Made by a program: the position numbers and the translations under genes. Below are positions 34,026 to 42,471 of a stretch of DNA of 64,000 nucleotides, in pieces. Source of the stretch: Acetobacter cerevisiae (GTDB taxonomy: Bacteria; Pseudomonadota; Alphaproteobacteria; Acetobacterales; Acetobacteraceae); NCBI RefSeq assembly GCF_001580535.1, contig NZ_LHZA01000154.1, forward strand, positions 50,559 to 114,558, written 5' to 3'. The notes beneath the pieces were generated by a model, which was given only the letters and a program-made list of their open reading frames with translations, was not told the origin of the DNA and ran no database searches. The first letter of the stretch is position 1. Each line of letters opens with the position of its first letter.

Positions 34026-34649
34026 GTGGTCAGGCGGCGTCATCTCCGTGAAGAAGAAAAGGCGCTGTGGTCCATAGTGGTGCGGGACGTAGCGCCCTTG
34101 CATGTGCCGCGTCCGGGCCTCTCCCCCGAGAATGCCACTGAAGATGAGCAGGCGACTGCGGCGGAAGAGGCCAAAGGCAAGCGTCTGGCTCTGGCCGCGC
34201 AGAAAAAACAGCCCCGGCATAAAAGACGTTTAACCACGGTGGATATCCCGCTGTTTGTGCCAGCCGCCGTGCCTCCTGTGCGGGTGCAGCATGTGGTGCA
34301 GCCGGTGGAGGAAATCGGGCGGCGTTCTCCGGGTGTCGATAATTACAGCTGGCGCACCTTTACCGACGGCAAGATGAAGGTGGAGCGGCGGCTCGACCTG
34401 CACGGCATGGTTGCGGAAGATGCGTTCCGCCGACTGATGGAATTTATGGATGTGTCATTCCGCTGCGGCCTGCGCTGCGTGGAAGTGGTGACAGGCCTTG
34501 GTACCGGGCAGGAGGGCGGCATCCTGCGGCGGGAGCTGCCACACTGGCTGGCCCGCGCGGAGATGCGCCATCGGATTCTGGGCGTGACCTATCCCCATGC
34601 GGGAAATAAGGGGTCAGTCCGTATTCTGCTGCGTCGCCGTCGGCGGTAA
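34026..34649 (+). CDS. Smr/MutS2-type domain protein
   Basis: A 207-residue cytosolic protein. The N-terminal half is basic and disordered-looking. The C-terminal half is an Smr domain with the LDLHGM motif near residue 125, VVTGLGTGQEGGILRRELPHWL, and a final GNKGSVRILLRRR. Smr domains are DNA or RNA nucleases or binding modules. Stand-alone Smr genes lie close to the Tim44-like gene in many alphaproteobacteria. It starts with GTG after an AAGGAA sequence. The last 36 bases overlap the end of the convergent binding-protein gene. Confidence 0.88.
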   Translation: MVRRRHLREEEKALWSIVVRDVAPLHVPRPGLSPENATEDEQATAAEEAKGKRLALAAQKKQPRHKRRLTTVDIPLFVPAAVPPVRVQHVVQPVEEIGRRSPGVDNYSWRTFTDGKMKVERRLDLHGMVAEDAFRRLMEFMDVSFRCGLRCVEVVTGLGTGQEGGILRRELPHWLARAEMRHRILGVTYPHAGNKGSVRILLRRRRR

Positions 34650-35774
34650 CGGCTTGCCCGCAGGGGCATCCCGCCAGCGCGGAATATTAACGGACAGCCA
34701 CCGGCGGAGCGCCAGAATACGGTCCAGATCCGGCATCATATCCGCATAGAGTGTTGAGCAGGGGAGGCCTGCAAAAAGCAGCTGATTCTGCTCCCGGGCG
34801 TGGGCGCGTAAAGCGGGCTCATTGGCAGCGACCTGTGCGGCGTGCCGGAACCGGGCAACCAGATCTGGCGGAGACAGGTTGGGCAGCATCAGCCCGGCTT
34901 TCAGGCTGGCAGCCGAAGCCGCTGTTTTCCACACGTCATAGAGCCGCCCGGAGGGCAGGCGCTTTCTTTCCTGTTTGAAAATGGTCGTGAAGTCAGGCGG
35001 CAGGCGCAGGCGCGGGGAGACTGAAGCCGGCAGCACATTGGAGAAGAGGGGCTGCGTGTTCGGCTCATCATCCTGCAGGGAGGCCATCCGTTCTTCATAC
35101 TCTTCGTCAAACGGAAGCTGAATGACATCCACAGTGCCAGCCTTCAGCGCGGCAATGGCGGTGTCCGGCGTGCCGTAGCCCGGAGCGGGCAAAGGATGCA
35201 TGCCCAAAAGGTCCAGAGCCACAAGGGTGGGCAGTTCCGGGCCGGAAACAGCAGAAACGGCCACGCGTAAGGGGCGGCCCTGCAGGAAGCTGGCAAAACT
35301 GCGGTGCAGGCTGATTTTGCCAATGGTGACTGTGGGCTGATAGCTCATGAAAACGGGGAGCCAGCGCTGGGCATCGTAATGCACGCGGGGATCGCCCGTC
35401 AGAGCGGCAATCAGGCCGGAGCCGGGCACGACCAGGCCAGAAGGCGGGGTCGCCTGTTCCTGCTGAATGTCAAACAGATTGCCACCCGTCACACCATCCC
35501 AGCCGGTGGTCAGGCGGAGGGGGAAGGGATCTGCATAATGCATCTCTTCCGCAAGGATCGGGGCCAGCAGGGCGGCCCACTGGCCACAGATGCTCTCGGA
35601 GGAGCCGCCTACAATCAGCGGCGGCAGAGGCTGGGTATTCAGCGGCGTGGCGGAGCGTGCGGCGTGGCGCGGCAGCAGAGACGCGACAGCGGCGCCCCCC
35701 AGACCGCTTAAGAGCAGGCGGCGGGAGATCGGTCTGGCGGAAGAAGAATGATCTGGCTGATCAGTGCGCGGCAC
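34614..35774 (-). CDS. Tat-exported periplasmic binding protein (TctC/TAXI-like)
   Basis: The 386-residue protein has a twin-arginine signal (SRRLLLSGLGGAAVASLL, about residues 17-34) and then a two-lobe binding-protein pattern: PLIVGGSSESICGQWAALLAPIL, TTGWDGVTGGNLF, and a second-lobe stretch GTPDTAIAALKAGTVDVIQLPFD. This resembles solute-binding proteins of tripartite tricarboxylate (TctC) or TAXI-TRAP transporters. No permease genes are adjacent, so it is an orphan of unknown ligand. The GTG at 35774 is chosen because GGGAGG lies 10 bases upstream; there is no ATG before the signal. The family call is moderate. Confidence 0.65.
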   Translation of the reverse strand: MPRTDQPDHSSSARPISRRLLLSGLGGAAVASLLPRHAARSATPLNTQPLPPLIVGGSSESICGQWAALLAPILAEEMHYADPFPLRLTTGWDGVTGGNLFDIQQEQATPPSGLVVPGSGLIAALTGDPRVHYDAQRWLPVFMSYQPTVTIGKISLHRSFASFLQGRPLRVAVSAVSGPELPTLVALDLLGMHPLPAPGYGTPDTAIAALKAGTVDVIQLPFDEEYEERMASLQDDEPNTQPLFSNVLPASVSPRLRLPPDFTTIFKQERKRLPSGRLYDVWKTAASAASLKAGLMLPNLSPPDLVARFRHAAQVAANEPALRAHAREQNQLLFAGLPCSTLYADMMPDLDRILALRRWLSVNIPRWRDAPAGKPLPPTATQQNTD

Positions 35775-35908
35775 GTGTGAAAAACCTCCCAGTCGGCGTA
35801 TCTGTCTGAGCGTCCTTAAAGGGGCGGGGCCGGAAGACTCAGGGAGTGGAGTCCTGCAAGCCCCGCCAGACCGCACCAGCGATCTGCGGCAAAATTACGG
35901 TCGGTCGC

Positions 35909-36823
35909 TCAGGGCCACTTCACTTCCGGCGGCATGCTCATCAGAATCGCTTCCGTATGACCTCCGGTTTTCAGGCCAAACAGCGTGCCGCGGTCATGCA
36001 GAAGATTGAATTCCACATAGCGACCACGGCGGATGAGCTGCGCCTCGCGCTGTTCCGGCGTCCAGGGTTCCATCATCCGGTCCCGGATAATTTCGGGATA
36101 GGTTTCCAGAAAACCAAGGCCGACATCTTTGGTGAAGGCGAAGTCCTGCGCGGTGTCCCCGCTATCCAGCCGGTCATAAAAGATGCCGCCCAAACCGCGC
36201 GGTTCGTTGCGGTGTGGCAGATAGAAGTATTTGTCACACCAGGCTTTGAAGCGCGGATAATACTCGGGGTCATGGCGGGCGCAGGCCTGCTCAAACCCGG
36301 CGTGGAAACGGGCGGCGTCATCAATGGCTTCCGCACTTTCGGGGAACATGGGGGTAATATCCCCGCCGCCGCCAAACCAGCCCTGCGTGGTGATGATCAT
36401 ACGGGTGTTGAAGTGCGCTGCAGGCACCAGCGGGCTGCACATATGCGCCACAAGGCTGATGCCGGTTGCAAAAAAGCGCGGGTCTTCCGACGCACCGGGA
36501 ATGGTGGCAGCAAATTCCGGGGAGAACGTGCCTTCCACCGTGGAGACATTCACGCCCACTTTTTCAAAAACGCGGCCCCGCATCAGGCTCATCACACCGC
36601 CACCGCCGGGGGTGCCGTCCTGATTCTGGCGGTTCCAGCTTTTGCGCTCAAACTGGCCTGCGGCTTCATGCCCCGGCAGGATAGGCGCGTTCTGCTGCAC
36701 GGCGTCCTGCTCTATCTGCTCAAAGGCAGCGCAGATCTTATCACGCAGGGTTTCAAACCACTCTTTAGCTTCCGCTTTCAGAGCTGTATGGGCGGGCACA
36801 GAATACGCTTTGGTGGGAGTCAT
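35909..36823 (-). CDS. hemF: Oxygen-dependent coproporphyrinogen-III oxidase
   Basis: HemF converts coproporphyrinogen III to protoporphyrinogen IX using O2. The 304-residue protein has the blocks [55 protein letters not shown], and the late [16 protein letters not shown]. Its length fits the family (E. coli HemF is 299). It is divergent from the cytochrome b gene. The other heme genes in this window, hemC and hemD, are at 27.6-29.4 kb. Confidence 0.96.
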   Translation of the reverse strand: MTPTKAYSVPAHTALKAEAKEWFETLRDKICAAFEQIEQDAVQQNAPILPGHEAAGQFERKSWNRQNQDGTPGGGGVMSLMRGRVFEKVGVNVSTVEGTFSPEFAATIPGASEDPRFFATGISLVAHMCSPLVPAAHFNTRMIITTQGWFGGGGDITPMFPESAEAIDDAARFHAGFEQACARHDPEYYPRFKAWCDKYFYLPHRNEPRGLGGIFYDRLDSGDTAQDFAFTKDVGLGFLETYPEIIRDRMMEPWTPEQREAQLIRRGRYVEFNLLHDRGTLFGLKTGGHTEAILMSMPPEVKWP

Positions 36824-36999
36824 AGCCGGGTCTTTTTTCCTCTCACGCGCGGATGGAGGCTCACCCGCGCCTGCTAAAGGCCTTAGAGGTGCGCCTTCCT
36901 GACGATCATTGCAAGATCATGCCGTTCATCGTTAAACACGACAACACTGTTCTGTACGGCGTTCGGGATGCCGTGTCTGGCAGAGGTGAGGGGGAACGG

Positions 37000-38262
37000 A
37001 TGGCAGGCACACCATCGTGTCAGGATCAGGCCTATCAGCCGCCAACGGGGCCGGTTTCGGTGCAGCCCGTGCCGGAAACGTTGGCTGGTTCCGTAGCGGG
37101 TGGTCCAGCTCAGACGCATACGGCCTATGGGTTTGTGCGGGAGTATATGGCGTTTCTCCTGCCGCGAGACCTCAACCTGCTGTGGACCATTGGCGCCATG
37201 CTGGTGGCCGTTCTGGCTCTGATGCTGCTGAGCGGCCTGACACTGGCGCTGACCTATACGCCCGATGCCTCGCTGGCCTTTACCTCTGTCGAAACGCTGG
37301 AGCGGCGCGTGCCCTTCGGCTGGCTTCTGCGCAGTATGCATATGACGGGGGCTACGTTCTTCATGGCCGCCCTCTATCTGCATGTGTTCCGGGGGCTGTG
37401 TTACGGCTCCTACCGTGCGCCGCGTCAGGGGCTGTGGGGTGTTGGCACGGTTCTGCTGATGATGGTGATGATCACCGCCTTTGCCGGGTATGTACTGCCG
37501 TGGGGCCAGATGTCCTATTGGGGGGCCGATGTAGCAGGCAAAGCTGTTGGCGCGATCCCGCTGGTAGGGAACACGCTGGAGCGGGTTTTTCTGGGCGGTG
37601 ATGCACCGGGCACGGCCACATTGCACCGGATGTTCGTGCTGCACTTCACGCTCGCTTTTGCCATTGTCGGCATGGTCATCCTGCATGTGGCGGTTCTGCA
37701 TGCCAAAGGTAGCACAAGCCCGTCAGGCCCTGCGGGGCAGAACCGGGCGCGGATGCTGCCGTTCCACCCCTATTTTACAGTCAAGGATGGTCTGGGCGTG
37801 GTGGTGCTAGCCATTCTGTTCACGCTGGTCATGTGCCTCTGGCCGGGGCTGGTGACTGAGGTGGAAAATTACCGTCCAGCCAACCCTCTGCACACGCCTG
37901 CGGACATTGAGCCGGAATGGTATTTCCTGCCGTTTTACGGGATGTTGCAGGCTGTGCCCTCCAAGTTTTTCGGGCTGCTGGTGTCTGGTGGCGCGGTGGC
38001 CATCCTGTTGTTTGTGCCCTGGCTGGACCGGGGGACGTCCGCCACCTTTGCGGCTGGCCGGTGGGGCGGCCTGCGTTGGCTGCCACGTGTGGCGTTGGCG
38101 GTTCTGGTCTGTTCCTTTGTGCTGGCCGGGCTTGCAGGGCGGCACCATGTGCAGGGTGTCTGGTTGCTAATCGGGCGTCTGGCAACGCTGGGATATTACC
38201 TTTATTTCCTCGGTTTTCTGCCATTTTATAGTCGGCTGGCGCGTAAGGAGGCACGGTCTTGA
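37000..38262 (+). CDS. petB: Ubiquinol-cytochrome c reductase cytochrome b
   Basis: The 420-residue cytochrome b holds the two b hemes and the quinone sites of the bc1 complex. Heme-ligand histidines sit in LRSMHMTGATFFMAALYLHVFRG-type (residues about 113-135) and LHRMFVLHFTLAF/ILHVAVLH blocks. The Qo-site motif PEWY is at 305-308. About eight or nine helices are predicted. The ATG at 37000 follows a GAGGGGG sequence. The cytochrome c1 gene follows with overlapping stop and start codons. Unusually, no Rieske iron-sulfur gene precedes it; hemF lies there instead. Confidence 0.95.
   Translation: MAGTPSCQDQAYQPPTGPVSVQPVPETLAGSVAGGPAQTHTAYGFVREYMAFLLPRDLNLLWTIGAMLVAVLALMLLSGLTLALTYTPDASLAFTSVETLERRVPFGWLLRSMHMTGATFFMAALYLHVFRGLCYGSYRAPRQGLWGVGTVLLMMVMITAFAGYVLPWGQMSYWGADVAGKAVGAIPLVGNTLERVFLGGDAPGTATLHRMFVLHFTLAFAIVGMVILHVAVLHAKGSTSPSGPAGQNRARMLPFHPYFTVKDGLGVVVLAILFTLVMCLWPGLVTEVENYRPANPLHTPADIEPEWYFLPFYGMLQAVPSKFFGLLVSGGAVAILLFVPWLDRGTSATFAAGRWGGLRWLPRVALAVLVCSFVLAGLAGRHHVQGVWLLIGRLATLGYYLYFLGFLPFYSRLARKEARS
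38059..38115 (+). repeat. Copy 1 of a 57-bp duplicated segment (cytochrome b end)
   Basis: This stretch encodes RWGGLRWLPRVALAVLVCS in the cytochrome b C-terminal region. It is about 72% identical in DNA and 16 of 19 in protein to 38304-38360, which encodes the start of cytochrome c1. Most base differences are synonymous. Confidence 0.8.
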
Positions 38263-39152
38263 AGACGCGGAGGTCTTTCCCGGTGCGGTCTTTTGCGGCT
38301 GTCCGCTGGCATGGTTTGGGCTGGTTGCCGCGTGTTGCGCTGGGCGTGCTGGTTTGTTCCGTCACGCCGGTTGGGCACGGTGCGTTCACACCCTCCGCAC
38401 TGGCAGCGCCTCCCCCGGGAGCTCCGGCCCATGCGCCTGCACAGAACTGGTCTTTCAACGGGCCTTTAGGGCATTTTGATCTGGGAGCCGTACAGCGCGG
38501 CTATGCGGTGTTTGCCGGCGTTTGTGCCTCCTGCCACAGCCTGACGCAGGTGCATTTTTCAGACCTTGGCGATATGGGGCTTACCTCGGAGCAGGTGACG
38601 GCTCTTGCGGCCTCCTGGCAGGTTGTCGCTGGGCGGGATGCGGAAGGGCATCTCAAACATCGCAAAGCCACTCCGGATGATGCGCTGCCCCGGCCCTATG
38701 CGGACCCGGATGCCGCACGCGCCGCAAACCGTGGCGCAGTGCCGCCTGATCTGTCCCGCATTACGCAGGTCTATCCCGGCGGGCCGGACCGCGTATATGC
38801 GCTGCTGACGGGCTATGTGCCTGCAAAGGTGCCTGCCTCTGGCGCAGGGACTGATGCAGAAAGGCATCCTGCGCCAACGCCCCCGGAAGCAGGGTTTGCC
38901 AACCCCTATGCCATTGGCCACCGCACAGCCATGCCGCCGCCTTTGCGGGACAATGCCGTGCTGTATGCGGATGGTACCCAGCCCACTGCGCAGCAGGAAG
39001 CGCGGGATGTCACAACCTTTCTGGCGTGGATTTCCAACCCGCATGCGGATGACAAACGCAGGCTGGGGGTTGGGGTTGTGCTCTATCTGTGTTTTCTCGC
39101 CTGTCTTCTTGTTATCCTGAAACGGAGAATCTGGTCTCATGTCTCAAAATGA
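38259..39152 (+). CDS. petC: Ubiquinol-cytochrome c reductase cytochrome c1
   Basis: The 297-residue cytochrome c1 has an N-terminal signal peptide, one heme c motif CASCH at residues 89-93, a methionine ligand in TAMPPPL, and a C-terminal membrane anchor (LGVGVVLYLCFLACLLVIL) followed by a short cytosolic end. It passes electrons from the Rieske protein to a soluble or membrane cytochrome c. The TTG start is supported by a perfect AAGGAGG 7 bases upstream and overlaps the petB stop. The signal-peptide core repeats a cytochrome b helix. The mtnP gene begins inside its last codons. Confidence 0.93.
   Translation: MKTRRSFPVRSFAAVRWHGLGWLPRVALGVLVCSVTPVGHGAFTPSALAAPPPGAPAHAPAQNWSFNGPLGHFDLGAVQRGYAVFAGVCASCHSLTQVHFSDLGDMGLTSEQVTALAASWQVVAGRDAEGHLKHRKATPDDALPRPYADPDAARAANRGAVPPDLSRITQVYPGGPDRVYALLTGYVPAKVPASGAGTDAERHPAPTPPEAGFANPYAIGHRTAMPPPLRDNAVLYADGTQPTAQQEARDVTTFLAWISNPHADDKRRLGVGVVLYLCFLACLLVILKRRIWSHVSK
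38304..38360 (+). repeat. Copy 2 of the duplicated segment (cytochrome c1 start)
   Basis: This stretch encodes RWHGLGWLPRVALGVLVCS at residues 16-34 of cytochrome c1, where it forms the hydrophobic core of the export signal. Its partner is 38059-38115 in cytochrome b, 245 bases upstream, in the same orientation. Confidence 0.8.
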
Positions 39153-40023
39153 AGTTGTGGAACCCGTCATCGGTCTTATTGGCGGGTCCGGCCTGTATGA
39201 TATTGACGGGCTGGAAGAGAAGGAATGGCGGACTGTTGAAACCCCGTGGGGTCTGCCGTCTGACCAGCTTCTGTTTGGCAGACTGGATGGCGTGCGCTGC
39301 GTCTTTCTGCCGCGCCATGGCCGGGGGCACCCCATTCCGCCGTCTCGCCTGAACTACCGCGCCAATATTGCCGCGATGAAAATGTCCGGCGTGACGGACA
39401 TTGTCTCGCTCTCTGCCGTCGGGTCTTTGAAAGAAGAGCTGCCGCCGGGGCATTTTGTGATTGTTGATCAGTTTATTGACCGCACCATCTGGCGGGAAAA
39501 AAGCTTTTTTGACACCGGCTGCGTGGCCCATATCTCCATGGCGGACCCGCTGTGCGCCCGTATTGGCGACGTGCTGGAAGCCCAGACCAAGGCGCTGAAC
39601 ATTGAGGCGACCCGTGGCGGTACGTATCTGGTGATGGAAGGCCCGCAGTTTTCCACCCGTGCGGAAAGCAACCTGTATCGCTCATGGGGCTGCTCCGTGA
39701 TTGGCATGACCAACATGCCGGAAGCGACTTTGGCGCGGGAAGCCGAGATTTGCTACGCGACCGTCGCCATGGTGACGGATTATGACTGCTGGCACGAAGA
39801 CCACGACAACGTGACGGTAGAAAGCGTGGTGAAAACCATGCAGGGCAACTCCGCCAAAGCGAAGGCGCTGGTGAAAGCGGTGATTCCCGCCCTCGGCCAG
39901 CCGCGCGGTCTGTGTTCTGCCGGGTGTGACAGAGCGCTGGAATATGCCCTGATTACCGCCCCGGAAGCGCGGGACCCTGCGCTTATCAGCAAACTGAAGG
40001 CGGTAGCCGGGCGCGTAATGTAA
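39139..40023 (+). CDS. mtnP: S-methyl-5'-thioadenosine phosphorylase
   Basis: MtnP cleaves methylthioadenosine to adenine and methylthioribose-1-phosphate in methionine salvage. The 294-residue protein has IGLIGGSGLYDIDGL at the N-terminus, phosphate-site residues in PRHGRGHPIPPSRLNYRAN, and the signature block LVMEGPQFSTRAESNLYR near residue 165. MTNMPEATLAREAEICYAT follows. The ATG lies 14 bases inside petC, so translation is probably coupled to the bc1 genes although the functions are unrelated. Confidence 0.95.
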   Translation: MSQNEVVEPVIGLIGGSGLYDIDGLEEKEWRTVETPWGLPSDQLLFGRLDGVRCVFLPRHGRGHPIPPSRLNYRANIAAMKMSGVTDIVSLSAVGSLKEELPPGHFVIVDQFIDRTIWREKSFFDTGCVAHISMADPLCARIGDVLEAQTKALNIEATRGGTYLVMEGPQFSTRAESNLYRSWGCSVIGMTNMPEATLAREAEICYATVAMVTDYDCWHEDHDNVTVESVVKTMQGNSAKAKALVKAVIPALGQPRGLCSAGCDRALEYALITAPEARDPALISKLKAVAGRVM

Positions 40024-40071
40024 GGCTGATAACCAGGTGGCCTCTCTTGCACGTCTCACAAAAACGGGCGA

Positions 40072-40917
40072 ATGCTAGCCAAAAGAATGGATGGCTTTGC
40101 TCTCGTGACGACTTCTGAACATCTTCGCTCTTCAACCCGCCCGCTGGCCCTTGTAACCGGGGCCGCGGGGGGCATTGGTGTGCCGCTTGTCAGCCGTCTG
40201 GTGGCGGCAGGCTATCATGTTCTGGCGCTCAGCCGGAGCGGGGGCGATGAGCAGCCGTTTGTCACGCCGATACCGTGTGACCTGACGAAGCCTGAGCAGA
40301 TTGAACAGGTTGTGGCGCAGATTGCCACGCTCGGCCGCCGGGTGCAGGCGCTGGTGCACTGCGCCGGTGTGATTGTGCCGCAGCGCATGGGGGGCGGCGA
40401 TACAGCCTCTGTCTCTTGCCAGCTGGCCGTCAATCTTGAAGCTCCCATTCTCCTGACCATGAAGCTGCTGCCGCATATCCCCTCGGGCGGGCATGTGGTG
40501 TTTATCAACTCCATGGCCGCTCTCGTGCCGCTGGAGGGCAGCAGTATCTACACGGCCAGCAAGTTTGGGCTGCGCGGGTTTGCGCTCTCTCTGGCGCAGG
40601 ATGTGCGCAAACGCGGCATCCATGTCTCGTCCGTTTTTCCGGGCGCGGTCGATACGCCCATGCTCAAGCGCGAGATTGATAACGGTGGCTCACCGCTCAA
40701 CTTCGTCACCGCTCCCGCCACCGCAGACGGCATAGCCGCTATTGTGATGGGCCTGCTGCGCCGCCCGCGTGCGGAGGTGTTCTGCCCCAGCTCAGATGGC
40801 ATTCTGGCTCAGTTGATGCTGATGATGCCCCGCGTCTGGCGGCTGATCCTGCCGATCCTGCTCAAAAAAGGCCGCAAGGGACTGCGGAAGTATCTGGATG
40901 GGCAGGGGCGGTGCTGA
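40072..40917 (+). CDS. Short-chain dehydrogenase/reductase family protein
   Basis: The protein has up to 281 residues and a classical SDR Rossmann fold. The NAD(P)-binding motif TGAAGGIG lies near residue 29, LVHCAGV near 98, the catalytic Ser in INSMAALVP near 145, and the Y-x3-K pair in YTASKFG near 160. The last 35 residues include a hydrophobic, basic tail (RVWRLILPILLKKGRKGLRK) that could bind membrane. Substrate is unknown. Starts at 40072 or 40087 are both possible, and neither has a strong ribosome binding site. Confidence 0.85.
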   Translation: MLAKRMDGFALVTTSEHLRSSTRPLALVTGAAGGIGVPLVSRLVAAGYHVLALSRSGGDEQPFVTPIPCDLTKPEQIEQVVAQIATLGRRVQALVHCAGVIVPQRMGGGDTASVSCQLAVNLEAPILLTMKLLPHIPSGGHVVFINSMAALVPLEGSSIYTASKFGLRGFALSLAQDVRKRGIHVSSVFPGAVDTPMLKREIDNGGSPLNFVTAPATADGIAAIVMGLLRRPRAEVFCPSSDGILAQLMLMMPRVWRLILPILLKKGRKGLRKYLDGQGRC

Positions 40918-41146
40918 GGCGGCAATCCTGAGAGTTCGTTTCTCTGATGCCGTGTTGTGAGGTTTTGTAACGGAAGGGGTGGGATTCCAACTCACCGTGC
41001 AGAATGCTGCATGGGAATTTCGTTGCATGCCGCCGCTTTCAGGGCGTGTACACGCAAAATTGCCCCACAGATAAAATCTGTCGGGTAAACACAGCACAAT
41101 TCGTATTTACGAAGCGCTAAGCTAGTATTTTTATTTTCAGAAAAAA

Positions 41147-41232
41147 TGGTGGAGGAGGTTGGATTCGAACCAACGTAGGCGTACGCCAGCGGATTTACAG
41201 TCCGCCCCCTTTAGCCACTCGGGCACTCCTCC
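41147..41232 (-). tRNA. tRNA-Tyr (anticodon GTA)
   Basis: Read on the minus strand, the sequence starts GGAGGAGTGCCCGAGTGGCT and ends CTCCTCC-ACCA. This gives a 7-bp acceptor stem, an A discriminator and an encoded CCA. The anticodon GTA is at 41196-41198, inside a stem that reads GGACTGTAAATCC. A long class II variable arm and the T-arm GGTTCGAATCC follow. All arms fold, and the long variable arm with GTA fits bacterial tyrosine tRNA. Confidence 0.97.
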
Positions 41233-41397
41233 GGGGTTGTTGAGGGAGGAATTAGAGGTCAGGCGGCCTGTTGTCAACACTCTGTTTTCATTCTCTTTCC
41301 GTATTCAGGAAAAAACTTTGCAGGCGATGGGTGGACAGGGGTGCCATCAGGCGTGAAAGGTGCCGCTCAGCAGCTTTTTTGAGCAGGAGAGACAGTC

Positions 41398-42219
41398 TTG
41401 AGCAAACATGTGACAGCCAGACGGCACACCCCGCGATCCCTCGTGGCGCTGGACGCCCCCATTGTCGCGCTGACGGCCTACACCACCCCCATGGCCCGCC
41501 TGATGGACCCGCATTGTGACCTCCTGCTGGTGGGGGATTCTCTGGGCATGGTGGTCTATGGCATGGACTCCACGCTGGCCGTTACGCCTGAGATGATGAT
41601 TGCGCACGGGCAGGCCGTGGTGCGCGGTAGCCAGAACGCCTGTGTGGCGATTGATCTGCCGTTTGGCAGCTACCAGCAGAGCCCGCAGCAGGCCTTTGCT
41701 GTCTCGGCTGAAATCATGGCGAAAACCGGGGCTGGCTGCGTGAAGCTGGAAGGCGGCGTGGAAATGGCTGAAACTGTCCACTTCCTCACTCAGCGCGGTA
41801 TTCCGGTCATCGGCCATATCGGCCTCAAGCCGCAGGCTGTGCATACGCACGGCGGTTTCCGCACCGTAGGGCGTGGGAGCGAGGCCGAGCAGGTGATGCA
41901 GGACGCAAAAGCGATTGAAGCCGCCGGGGCTTTTTCCATTGTGATTGAAAGCACCATGGAACCGCTGGCGCGTGAGATTTCGGAAACGCTCTCCGTGCCG
42001 ACAATCGGCATTGGGGCCTCTCCGGCCTGTGGTGGTCAGATTCTGGTCGGGGAAGATATGCTCGGGCTTTTCTCTGATTTCACCCCGCGTTTTGTTAAAC
42101 GCTTTGCAGCGATTGGCGAGCAGGTGGACAAAGCCGTGGCAGAGTATGCCGAAGCTGTGCGCAACCGCAGCTTTCCGGGTCCGGAGCAGTGCGTTGGGAT
42201 GCCGAAAAAGGAATCCTGA
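41398..42219 (+). CDS. panB: 3-methyl-2-oxobutanoate hydroxymethyltransferase
   Basis: PanB makes ketopantoate from alpha-ketoisovalerate and methylene-tetrahydrofolate, the first committed step to pantothenate. The 273-residue protein has [35 protein letters not shown] (metal-binding Asp), [15 protein letters not shown], and [40 protein letters not shown] closes the barrel. It starts with TTG after an AGGAG sequence 8 bases upstream. No panC is adjacent. tRNA-Tyr lies upstream on the other strand. Confidence 0.96.
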   Translation: MSKHVTARRHTPRSLVALDAPIVALTAYTTPMARLMDPHCDLLLVGDSLGMVVYGMDSTLAVTPEMMIAHGQAVVRGSQNACVAIDLPFGSYQQSPQQAFAVSAEIMAKTGAGCVKLEGGVEMAETVHFLTQRGIPVIGHIGLKPQAVHTHGGFRTVGRGSEAEQVMQDAKAIEAAGAFSIVIESTMEPLAREISETLSVPTIGIGASPACGGQILVGEDMLGLFSDFTPRFVKRFAAIGEQVDKAVAEYAEAVRNRSFPGPEQCVGMPKKES

Positions 42220-42354
42220 AAAACTGTTCGGGAGTAAGGTATTTTACAGAGTGGCTTGAAATGGCTGCTTTAAAAAAGCAAGCCAGAGGCATGCAGCCGT
42301 ATTTTGAGTCCGCGTAATAGGATTTTAAAATAGTCACTGATTATCAGATTTTAT

Positions 42355-42389
42355 CTGAAAGGGCGGGGCATGTGGCTCCGCTCTTTCAG
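42355..42389 (+). terminator. 12-bp hairpin between panB and the ene-reductase gene
   Basis: CTGAAAGGGCGG pairs with CCGCTCTTTCAG (one G-U pair) around an 11-base loop. Only a short CTTTT follows. It lies 136 bases after panB, so it may end that transcript weakly, or block readthrough in both directions between convergent genes. Confidence 0.6.
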
Positions 42390-42471
42390 GCTTTTACAAA
42401 GAAATCGTGTCTGCAAGAAAATTCTCTCTGCTTCCCGTGATTGGGACAAACAGAGAGGAATCTAGCAGGCT

